Assembly (NCBI GenBank): GCA_045593325.1
Contig: JAZNWL010000006.1
Location: forward strand, 1 to 38,634
Length of the DNA: 38,634 nt
Source of the DNA: UMGS1484 sp045593325
Lineage (GTDB): Bacteria; Bacillota; Clostridia; Oscillospirales; Acutalibacteraceae
Direction of reading: 5' to 3'
The translations under genes were made by a program, and so were the position numbers. The notes beneath the pieces were generated by a model. The model was not told the DNA's origin. It did no database searches and saw nothing but the letters and a program-made list of their open reading frames with translations. Shown here one piece after another: positions 14,823-21,534 of the stretch (the first letter of the stretch is position 1; each line of letters begins with the position of its first letter).

Positions 14823-16085
14823 TTATCGATTGGCTAACACGGTTTGTTCGTAGTCTTTTACGGTTGCATACCACTGACCGTCTTCGGGTGCACCGGCGCG
14901 ACGGCAATATTCTGCCCAAACGTCTCCGAAGGGCAGGGTTTTCAGTTCTTCCTGTTCCACCATCAAGCGGGTCCAGTCGGAAGCGTCTTGCAGATCCTGC
15001 AGGGTCTTGGTGGGGGTAAGCAGAGCCATCAACAGGGCTTTTTGCACGTTGCGGAAGCCCACAGTCCAGGCGGCAATGCGGTTAATGGATGCGTCAAAAT
15101 AGTCCAGAGCAATGTCTACTTTGCCATCCAGACCGCCGCAACGGACGATCTCTTTACAAATTTCTTTGGTTTCATCGTCCAGAAGTACCACGTGGTCACT
15201 GTCCCAACGGATGGGGCGGGTAACGTGCAGGGCGATTTCGTCAAAGAAGGCAAGCAAGGCAGGAATTTTGTCCGACACCACTTCGGTGGGATGATAGTGA
15301 CCGTTATCCATCAGGGGGATGCATTTATCCTTGTTGGCGGCGGCATAACTTAAGGAAAATTCACCGCTACCCACGGTATAGGCTTCCACACCGATGCCGA
15401 ATACTTTGGATTCGATACAAGGTTTGACCTTGTTGAAATCAAAGGGTTCAGACAAAATTTCATCAATGGATTCTTTATACCGCACACGGGGGCCAAGGCG
15501 GTCGGCGGGGATATCTTTAAAGCCGTCCCCGGTCCAGATGTTCATCACACAGGGTTGACCCAATTCGTCTGCCAGATACTGGGCAATGCGGATACAGGCT
15601 TTACCATGATTGATCCAGAATTTTCTGGTTTCTTCGTTGGGACTGGAAAGGGTCAAGGGGTCGCACATGGGATGGGAAAAGAAGGTGGGGTTAAAGTCGC
15701 AACCCAAGCCTCTTTCTTTACAGAAATCCACCCAGGGTTCGAAGTGTTTGGGTTCAATTTGGTCACGGTCCACCCAACCGCCGTTTTCTTCATTGAAAAT
15801 GGCATAGCAGGCATGGAGGTTCATTTTTTTGGTACCGGGGCACAGTTTCAACACCATGTCCAGGTCGGCCATCAATTCTTCGGGGGTTCTGGCTCTGCCG
15901 GGGTAGTTGCCGGTGGTTTGAATCCCCCCGGTCAAGGGACCGTCGGTTTTTTGGTCGAACCCGCGGACGTCGTCCCCTTGCCAGCAATGCAAGGATACGG
16001 GAACGGCGGCTAATTTCGCCATGGCGGCATCGGTGTCGATACCCAGAGCGGCATATTGGGCTTTGGCTTGTTCATAACGATTCAT
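14823..16085 (-). CDS. rhaA: L-rhamnose isomerase
   Basis: 420 residues from ATG 16085; a TTG at 16094 is in frame but touches the GGAGG ribosome binding site, which is well placed (9 bases) for the ATG. RhaA is a cytoplasmic metal-dependent TIM-barrel enzyme converting L-rhamnose to L-rhamnulose. Seen: LHCWQGDDVRGFD near the N-terminus, GIQTTGNYPGRARTPEEL, the barrel segments FNPTFFSHP and MNIWTGDGFKDIPADRLGPR, VEAYTVGSGEFSLSY, LMDNGHYHPTEVVSDKIPAL and DSDHVVLLDDETKEI carrying metal and substrate ligands. It lies one base after the rhaB stop, so the two are translationally coupled. No rhaD aldolase or transporter is in the window. Confidence 0.97.
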   Translation of the reverse strand: MNRYEQAKAQYAALGIDTDAAMAKLAAVPVSLHCWQGDDVRGFDQKTDGPLTGGIQTTGNYPGRARTPEELMADLDMVLKLCPGTKKMNLHACYAIFNEENGGWVDRDQIEPKHFEPWVDFCKERGLGCDFNPTFFSHPMCDPLTLSSPNEETRKFWINHGKACIRIAQYLADELGQPCVMNIWTGDGFKDIPADRLGPRVRYKESIDEILSEPFDFNKVKPCIESKVFGIGVEAYTVGSGEFSLSYAAANKDKCIPLMDNGHYHPTEVVSDKIPALLAFFDEIALHVTRPIRWDSDHVVLLDDETKEICKEIVRCGGLDGKVDIALDYFDASINRIAAWTVGFRNVQKALLMALLTPTKTLQDLQDASDWTRLMVEQEELKTLPFGDVWAEYCRRAGAPEDGQWYATVKDYEQTVLANR

Positions 16086-16086
16086 A

Positions 16087-17460
16087 CTATTCAACCTCCA
16101 CTAATTCAAAGGATTCTTTAACAATTTCTCTTGCTTTTTCCAGGGTAAGGGAACTGTCGGCATACATAAGCTGGGCAATTAAGTTGCCTGTGGCGGTGGC
16201 TTCGGTGGGGCCTGCCAGCACCCGTTTGCCGGTGTACTCTTTGGTAAGTTTGTTCAGATAAGTATCTTTGCTTCCCCCGCCGATGATGTTCACCAGGTCA
16301 ATTTTTTTGCCTGTAAGGGTTTCAATGGTTTCCACGGCGGTCTTATAGGAAAGGGCAAGGGAGTGATACACACTGTTTAATACGTCTCCCAAGGGAAGGT
16401 CAGGTTTGCCCAGATGACCCCGAATGGCTTCGATCATGTTTTCAGGGGCTACAAATTCAGGGGCGTTGGGGTCAATAGTGTGGGTAAATTTACTTTCCAT
16501 TGCCATGTACATCATTTCATCGTAGGTGTACTGTTTGTTCAGGTTCCGACGAATGTTCTGGAACAGCCACATTCCCATGAAATTTTTCAGGAAACGGTAA
16601 CGGTAGAGAATGCCCCCTTCGTTGGTGAACCCTGCATGCAGGGCTTCGGGGGTGGTGATGGGGGTGGCAAGTTCGGTGCCGATAAGGCTCCAGGTGCCGG
16701 AGGAAATATAAACCCCACTGTCCCCAACGGGGCAGGCGGCAACCGCTGAGGCAGTGTCGTGAGAGGGGCAGAGGATCACAGTGCTGTCAAAGCCCATCTC
16801 GGCTTTTACGTCATCACTGAACTTGCCCACTACGGTACCCGGCAGGGAAAGGTCCCCAATTAAATGAGAGGGGATGCCCAGCATGGCAAGGAGGTCTTCA
16901 TCCTTCTCACGGGTTTCGGCACTGACAAAGGCCCCTGTGGTGGCATTGGTGTATTCGTTTTTCATGACCCCGGTTAATTTATAGGAAAGATATTCGGGAA
17001 TCATTAACAGACGACTGGCTTTTTCCAGTTTTCCTGACTTTTTATCGCAATATAATTGGTAAATGGTGTTGAAATTCAAAGATTGAATGCCGTTGCGGGC
17101 ATATAAGGCTTCCCGGGGTAAAATGCTGTCGATTTCTTCGGGAATCCCGTTAGTCCGGGGGTCACGGTAAGAAACCGCCGGCAGAATTTCTTTGCCTTGT
17201 TGGTCCAGCAAAACGTAGTCCACCGCCCAAGTGTCAATGGCAACGGTGTAGGGAACCACCTTCAATTTGGCACATTCACGGATCCCTGCTTTCACTTCCT
17301 TTGTTAAATGGGCAATGTCCCAGATCAGGTTGCCGTCCTGCTCCATAATATTGTTTTCAAAACGGTAAATTTCCTGCAAAATCAGTTTGCCTTGCTCCAA
17401 ATGTCCCAAAATATGACGACCGCTGGAAGCGCCAATGTCAACTGCTAAAAAGTATTGCAA
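16087..17460 (-). CDS. rhaB: Rhamnulokinase
   Basis: 457 residues; phosphorylates L-rhamnulose with ATP. FGGY-type sugar kinase with the N-terminal phosphate loop AVDIGASSGRHILGHL, the IDTWAVDYVLLD segment with a catalytic-type Asp, the central SHDTASAVAACP and SGTWSLIGTEL motifs and the C-terminal adenosine motif NIIGGGSKDTYLN. The start is TTG 17460 (not ATG): AGGAGG lies 8 bases upstream and no in-frame ATG exists near it. First gene of the rhaBA operon, under a consensus promoter with an adjacent inverted repeat. Confidence 0.96.
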   Translation of the reverse strand: MQYFLAVDIGASSGRHILGHLEQGKLILQEIYRFENNIMEQDGNLIWDIAHLTKEVKAGIRECAKLKVVPYTVAIDTWAVDYVLLDQQGKEILPAVSYRDPRTNGIPEEIDSILPREALYARNGIQSLNFNTIYQLYCDKKSGKLEKASRLLMIPEYLSYKLTGVMKNEYTNATTGAFVSAETREKDEDLLAMLGIPSHLIGDLSLPGTVVGKFSDDVKAEMGFDSTVILCPSHDTASAVAACPVGDSGVYISSGTWSLIGTELATPITTPEALHAGFTNEGGILYRYRFLKNFMGMWLFQNIRRNLNKQYTYDEMMYMAMESKFTHTIDPNAPEFVAPENMIEAIRGHLGKPDLPLGDVLNSVYHSLALSYKTAVETIETLTGKKIDLVNIIGGGSKDTYLNKLTKEYTGKRVLAGPTEATATGNLIAQLMYADSSLTLEKAREIVKESFELVEVE

Positions 17461-17497
17461 TGAAATTCCCTCCTTTGCTTCCTATAAAGTTAGTAAA

Positions 17498-17526
17498 ATT
17501 ATACCATTTCAGCCCATTTTTGTCAA
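17498..17526 (-). promoter_or_regulatory. Consensus rhaBA promoter
   Basis: Minus strand TTGACA (17526-17521), 17 bp, TATAAT (17503-17498): a perfect sigma-A promoter 37 bases before the rhaB start. The unregulated strength implied suggests that control is by repression or catabolite control. Confidence 0.8.
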
Positions 17527-17551
17527 GAACGCCCCCTTATGAAAAGCGTTC
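17527..17551. promoter_or_regulatory. Inverted repeat abutting rhaBA -35
   Basis: GAACGC-N13-GCGTTC, perfect 6-base arms, ending exactly at the -35 hexamer of rhaBA. A candidate operator for a rhamnose-responsive regulator; no such regulator is in the window. Confidence 0.45.
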
Positions 17552-17735
17552 AGATTGGTTTTGCTATCCAAAAGAGACAAAAGACAATGATTTTTCCCGA
17601 AAAGAAAAAATAAAGAGAGAAAAATAAAATTTTTTAAAATTTTTTGAACCCGGTTTTTTTGAAAGCAAAAATTCTGTTATCGAAATTTGTCGGGGAACAG
17701 CGAAGGGGAAAATCATAAAAAATGAGAAAGAGTTG
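17552..17735. other. AT-rich spacer between rhaB and spo0A
   Basis: Part of the 417-base gap 17461-17877. This segment is A/T-rich with long A and T tracts. Short open frames here have no ribosome binding site and low-complexity products; I see no gene. Confidence 0.5.
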
Positions 17736-17740
17736 AACCA

Positions 17741-17804
17741 TGTCGAAAATGACAAAAAATCGCCAAAATGTGAACTACATTCACAAAATGCGGTGTTTTC
17801 GGCA
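17741..17804. promoter_or_regulatory. Spo0A boxes and palindrome upstream of spo0A
   Basis: TGTCGAA at 17741-17747 (plus) and TTCGGCA at 17798-17804 (reverse of TGCCGAA) both match the 0A box TGNCGAA; the second abuts the promoter. Between them is a perfect palindrome TGTGAA-N5-TTCACA (17769-17785). This suggests autoregulation by phosphorylated Spo0A plus a second regulator. Confidence 0.55.
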
Positions 17805-17811
17805 AAAACTA

Positions 17812-17840
17812 TTGACATATTTTGGGGTGCATGGTAGAAT
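17812..17840 (+). promoter_or_regulatory. spo0A promoter
   Basis: Perfect TTGACA (17812-17817), 17 bp, TAGAAT (17835-17840). Transcription should start near 17847, which places the true start codon at 17878. Confidence 0.7.
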
Positions 17841-17877
17841 ATGGCTACAGAATAAACGTAACGGGGGTTATGATAAA

Positions 17878-18654
17878 ATGGACAAAAAGTTAAAGGTATT
17901 GTTGGCAGACAATTCTGCCGAGTTCGGGCATCCCTTCTCCAATTTGTTAAAAACTTACGGTATTGAGGTGTTAAGTTTAGAGAAGGACGGCTCCAAAGTG
18001 TTCGGAGAAGTGAAACGGTTCAAACCCGACGTATTGGTGATGGACGTGTTCATGCCCAAGTTGGATGCCATTGGGGTGTTAAATCAATTAAAGACCATGG
18101 ATCCCAAAGCAAAACCCATTTGCATGGTGCTTTCCAAAAGCGACAATCGCATGTTGGAAGGGGAACTGCTGAAAACGGGAGCGGACTATTATTTCCTGCG
18201 TCCTGTGGAATTGGAAGTGATTGCTGAGCGGATCTTTCAGTTTACCGGGCGAAAAATGCAGGGTGGCAGAACCAGGGAACAAGGCTCGCTGGTTTCGGAG
18301 ACCGACATTGAAATTATGGTCACCGAAATGATTCACCAATTAGGCGTTCCTGCTCACATTAAAGGGTATCATTACCTGCGAACTGCTATTATTTTGTCAT
18401 TGAAAGAGCCGGAATACGTGGGCGCCATTACCAAAATGCTGTATCCCACCGTGGCGAAATATCACGACACCACCTCGTCCCGGGTGGAACGTGCCATTCG
18501 TCATGCCATTGAAGTGGCTTGGGACAGGGGCGACGTGGAAGTGCTGAACACCTGCTTCGGCTACACCATTCACAATACCCGGGGCAAGCCCACCAACAGC
18601 GAATTTATTGCCCTGATTGCCGATAAATTGCGGTTGCGGCTGAAAGTGGCGTAA
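17878..18654 (+). CDS. spo0A: Sporulation master regulator Spo0A
   Basis: 258 residues from ATG 17878; earlier in-frame codons lie upstream of the promoter. Response regulator that, when phosphorylated, starts sporulation. Receiver domain (about 1-125): acidic-pocket region LLADNSAEFG, phospho-acceptor Asp in VLVMDVFMPKLDAIGVL, Ser/Lys near VLSKSDN and YYFLRPVELE. Effector domain (about 145-258): the spo0A C-terminal DNA-binding signature with VPAHIKGYHYLRTAI, MLYPTVAKYHDTTSSRVERA and IRHAIEVAWDRG, and NSEFIALIADKLRL at the end. It is not next to spoIVB as in most Clostridia; rhaBA and hslO separate them. The ribosome binding site is an imperfect G-rich stretch. Confidence 0.97.
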   Translation: MDKKLKVLLADNSAEFGHPFSNLLKTYGIEVLSLEKDGSKVFGEVKRFKPDVLVMDVFMPKLDAIGVLNQLKTMDPKAKPICMVLSKSDNRMLEGELLKTGADYYFLRPVELEVIAERIFQFTGRKMQGGRTREQGSLVSETDIEIMVTEMIHQLGVPAHIKGYHYLRTAIILSLKEPEYVGAITKMLYPTVAKYHDTTSSRVERAIRHAIEVAWDRGDVEVLNTCFGYTIHNTRGKPTNSEFIALIADKLRLRLKVA

Positions 18655-18709
18655 GTTTGGCGTCTATTTTGTAGTGCAAAAAGCATAAAATATACAATAT
18701 ATGGTAAAA

Positions 18710-18757
18710 AAAGACCTATTTTTTCAATTTTTTTCAAAAATAGGTCTTTATTTTTTT
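18710..18757 (+). terminator. spo0A terminator
   Basis: AAAGACCTATTTTT / AAAAATAGGTCTTT stem followed by seven or more T, 55 bases after the spo0A stop codon. Confidence 0.85.
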
Positions 18758-18770
18758 GTCAAAGAGTGAT

Positions 18771-18793
18771 ATACTATATGCAGTATATAGTAT
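18771..18793. promoter_or_regulatory. AT-rich palindrome in murA promoter region
   Basis: ATACTATA-N7-TATAGTAT, perfect 8-base arms. TATACT/TATAGT -10-like hexamers lie inside it, so it may be an operator overlapping the murA promoter; no clear -35 is seen. Confidence 0.4.
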
Positions 18794-18804
18794 TGAAGTT
18801 TCCT

Positions 18805-18851
18805 CGGCAAAACAAGATGTGGTTTCCTCTTTCTCCGGTTTTGCCGTTTTT
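18805..18851 (+). terminator. Terminator-like hairpin in murA leader
   Basis: CGGCAAAAC (18805-18813) and GTTTTGCCG (18838-18846) form a 9-bp stem followed by five T, 38 bases before the murA start codon. With no gene end nearby, it looks like an attenuator. Just downstream the ribosome binding site AAGGGAG can pair with CTCTC next to the start codon. Confidence 0.5.
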
Positions 18852-18888
18852 CTTGTAAAAAAATAAGAGTATAAGGGAGAAATCTCTC

Positions 18889-20169
18889 ATGGATAAATTT
18901 ATTATTAACGGAGGAACCCCGCTACGGGGAGAAGTTACCATCGGCGGCGCCAAAAATGCCGCGGTTGCTATTATTCCCGCCGCTATTCTCAGTGACGGTA
19001 TCTGCCGTATTGAAAACGTTCCTCAAATTTCCGACGTAACCAACTGTTTGCGGATCTTATACGAAATGGGCGCAACCGTAAAAACCATTGACGCTCATAC
19101 GGTGGAAATAGATTCCCGTTACCTCCACACCCACGTGGTGCCCCATGAAATGGCAAAACGGATGCGTGCCTCTTATTACTTATTGGGGGCGCTGTTGGGG
19201 AAATTCAACACCGCCAGCGTTGCCATGCCCGGTGGATGCGATTTGGGCCCCCGTCCCATTGACCAACACTTAAAAGGATTTGAGGCTTTGGGTGCAGGGA
19301 TCTCCTTGCAGGACGGGATGATTACCGTCACCGCTGACCGTTTGCTGGGCACCTCGATTTATTTAGACGTGGTGTCGGTGGGGGCTACCATTAACATTAT
19401 GATTGCCGCCGCCAAAGCCAGAGGGCTTACCATTATTGAAAACGCCGCCAAAGAACCTCATATTGTTGACCTTGCCAACTTTTTAAACTCCATGGGGGCG
19501 GATATCCGCGGGGCAGGTACCGACGTCATTAAAATCCGCGGGGTGGATTCCTTGCGGGGGACAACCTATTCCATTATTCCCGACCAGATCGAAGCAGGCA
19601 CCTTTATGGTTGCCGCCGCCGCCACCGGTGGGGACGTGCTGATCAACAACGTAATTCCCAAGCACCTGGAATCCATCAGCAATAAATTGATTGAAGCAGG
19701 GGCAGAGATCACCGAATACGACGAAGCCATTCGGGTGCGTCGTACCGGCCCTGTGAATAAATGTGTGATCAAAACCATGCCTCATCCCGGTTTCCCCACC
19801 GACATGCAACCCCAATTCGGGGTGCTCCTTGCCATTGCCCAAGGTACCAGCATTGTCAGCGAAGGCATTTGGGATAACCGCTTCCGTTACACCGAACAGC
19901 TGGCTCGTATGGGTGCCAACATTCAGGTGAACGGCAAGGTAGCGGTGTTTGAAGGGGTGGAAACCCTGAAAGGGGCGCCGGTTCGCGCCAATGACCTGCG
20001 GGCAGGGGCTGCCATGATGATTGCAGGGATGATTGCCGAAGGCACCACCGAAATTGAAGATATTCACTACATTGAACGGGGTTACGAAATGGTGGAAGAT
20101 AAGTTCCGTAAATTGGGAGCAGATATCAAACGGATCACCGTTCCCTCATCCATTTCCAAGGTTGTTTAA
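18889..20169 (+). CDS. murA: UDP-N-acetylglucosamine 1-carboxyvinyltransferase
   Basis: 426 residues, usual length. MurA transfers enolpyruvate from PEP to UDP-GlcNAc, the first committed step of peptidoglycan synthesis, in the cytoplasm. Seen: GGAKNAA with the catalytic Lys22, and PGGCDLGPRPID with the catalytic Cys117 that fosfomycin alkylates (Cys present, not the Asp of resistant enzymes). Repeated inside-out alpha/beta barrel segments follow (e.g. TIENAAKEPHIVDLANFLN-like, PDQIEAGTF, GFPTDMQPQF, DLRAGAAMMIAGMIAEGTT). Together with glmS upstream it draws on the same amino-sugar pathway. Firmicutes often carry two MurA paralogues; only one is visible here. Confidence 0.98.
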   Translation: MDKFIINGGTPLRGEVTIGGAKNAAVAIIPAAILSDGICRIENVPQISDVTNCLRILYEMGATVKTIDAHTVEIDSRYLHTHVVPHEMAKRMRASYYLLGALLGKFNTASVAMPGGCDLGPRPIDQHLKGFEALGAGISLQDGMITVTADRLLGTSIYLDVVSVGATINIMIAAAKARGLTIIENAAKEPHIVDLANFLNSMGADIRGAGTDVIKIRGVDSLRGTTYSIIPDQIEAGTFMVAAAATGGDVLINNVIPKHLESISNKLIEAGAEITEYDEAIRVRRTGPVNKCVIKTMPHPGFPTDMQPQFGVLLAIAQGTSIVSEGIWDNRFRYTEQLARMGANIQVNGKVAVFEGVETLKGAPVRANDLRAGAAMMIAGMIAEGTTEIEDIHYIERGYEMVEDKFRKLGADIKRITVPSSISKVV

Positions 20170-20180
20170 TTGAATGAGTT

Positions 20181-20214
20181 AAATAGAGCCTTTTTCAATA
20201 AAAGGCTCTATTTT
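20181..20214 (+). terminator. murA terminator
   Basis: AAATAGAGCCTTTT / AAAAGGCTCTATTTT stem with U-rich end, directly after murA and only 20 bases before the walJ start. Confidence 0.75.
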
Positions 20215-20233
20215 GTTCCAATGGAGATTGTTT

Positions 20234-21022
20234 ATGTCAAAAATATGTCAATTATTTTCCGGAAGTACGGGAAATGCTACGTATATAGGATGCGGCTCGG
20301 GCGGTATTTTGGTGGATGCAGGGGTTTCCTGTAAGCGACTGACTGCCGCTTTGAATGAGATAGGGGTTGACCCCAAATCTTTACAAGGGATTTTCTTAAC
20401 CCACGAACATCACGACCATATTGCAGGGGTGCGGGTGTTTGCCTCCCGTTTCGGGATTCCTGTATTCGGCAGTCAGGGAACCATGTGCGCCCTGGATGAA
20501 CAAGGGTTACTTACCGATAAATACGATGCCTACATACTGGACCTTCCCACTCTGCAGGTGGGGGAATTTGAAATTTCCTCCTTTGCCACCTCCCACGATA
20601 CCCCCGAAAGTTTGGGGTATCGGGTGAATTTGCCTGACGGCAATACCGTTGGGGTGTGCACCGACCTGGGGTTTGTCAGCCACGGAGTACGGGAAGGGCT
20701 TTTGGGTTGCAACGCGGTGGTGTTGGAATCCAACCACGATTTGAATATGCTGAAAACCGGCCCTTACCCCACCTATTTAAAGGAACGGGTCATGAGCCGA
20801 CGGGGGCATCTTTCCAACGACGATTGTGCCGCCGAATTGGCGGGCTTGGTGCGAGGGGGCACCACCCGTTTCATTCTTGCCCACTTAAGTCAGGAAAACA
20901 ATCTGCCCTTGTTGGCAAAACGCACCGCCCTGGCTTGTTTACGGGAGCAGGGCATGGAAGAAAATAAAGACTTTTTATTGCAGGTGGCACCGGTTTGCGG
21001 TGGCACACCCTTTACCTTGTAG
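20234..21022 (+). CDS. walJ: MBL-fold metallohydrolase, YycJ/WalJ family
   Basis: 262 residues from ATG 20234 (GGAGAT 7 bases upstream; TTG 20213 lies in the murA terminator). Metallo-beta-lactamase fold with the metal motif THEHHDH (HxHxDH), preceded by SGSTGNATYIGCGSGGILVDAG and followed by SHDTPESLGYRV and VLESNHD. In Bacillota the family sits near the WalKR genes and rlmH and has been linked to cell-wall homeostasis and DNA-repair phenotypes, probably as a 5' exonuclease-like enzyme. Here the walJ-rlmH order is kept without walRK. It is 11 bases from rlmH, so one operon. Confidence 0.93.
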   Translation: MSKICQLFSGSTGNATYIGCGSGGILVDAGVSCKRLTAALNEIGVDPKSLQGIFLTHEHHDHIAGVRVFASRFGIPVFGSQGTMCALDEQGLLTDKYDAYILDLPTLQVGEFEISSFATSHDTPESLGYRVNLPDGNTVGVCTDLGFVSHGVREGLLGCNAVVLESNHDLNMLKTGPYPTYLKERVMSRRGHLSNDDCAAELAGLVRGGTTRFILAHLSQENNLPLLAKRTALACLREQGMEENKDFLLQVAPVCGGTPFTL

Positions 21023-21033
21023 GAGGATTGAAA

Positions 21034-21516
21034 ATGCTGAACCTTTCGGTGATTTGCGTTGGCAAATGCAAAGAGAAATATTTGGTGGACGCCTGTAAAG
21101 AGTACCAAAAACGGTTACAGGGATATTGTAAACTGGAAATCGTGGAACTGGACGAGGTTCGGTGTTCCGACAATCCTTCGGACAAAGAAATTGCCCTGGT
21201 GTTGGAAGGGGAAGGCAAGCGAATTTTGGAAAAAATTCCCCAACGGGCAACGGTGGTTGCCTTGTGCATTGAAGGGAAACAGTGGTCTTCTCCCGAACTT
21301 GCCGACTTTTTAAAGGAACAGCCTGTGCTGGGGTGCAGTCACATCGCCTTTGTGATTGGCGGTTCCTTCGGATTGTGGGATGAAGTGAAAAAGAAAGCCA
21401 AAGTAAAACTTTCCTTTTCCAAAATGACCTTTCCCCATCAGCTTTTTCGGGTGTTGTTGCTGGAACAGCTTTACAGAGGATTTCAAATCGGTATCGGCGG
21501 ACGGTACCATAAATGA
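21034..21516 (+). CDS. rlmH: 23S rRNA (pseudouridine-1915-N3)-methyltransferase
   Basis: 160 residues from ATG 21034, with AGGAGG 8 bases upstream; an earlier in-frame start at 20995 lies within walJ. RlmH is a SPOUT-class dimeric methyltransferase that methylates pseudouridine 1915 in helix 69 of 23S rRNA. Seen: N-terminal LSVICVGKCKEKYL, the SAM-binding knot VIGGSFGLWDEVKKKAKVKL, and SKMTFPHQLFRVLLLEQLYR with the C-terminal GGRYHK. Second gene of the walJ operon, 18 bases before the topoisomerase genes, which may be co-transcribed. Confidence 0.97.
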   Translation: MLNLSVICVGKCKEKYLVDACKEYQKRLQGYCKLEIVELDEVRCSDNPSDKEIALVLEGEGKRILEKIPQRATVVALCIEGKQWSSPELADFLKEQPVLGCSHIAFVIGGSFGLWDEVKKKAKVKLSFSKMTFPHQLFRVLLLEQLYRGFQIGIGGRYHK

Positions 21517-21534
21517 TAGAGAGGATATAAAACC

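Noticed and set aside
17564..17818. 84-codon minus-strand open frame between rhaB and spo0A
   Set aside because: Low-complexity Phe/Ser product from AT-rich DNA overlapping the spo0A promoter.
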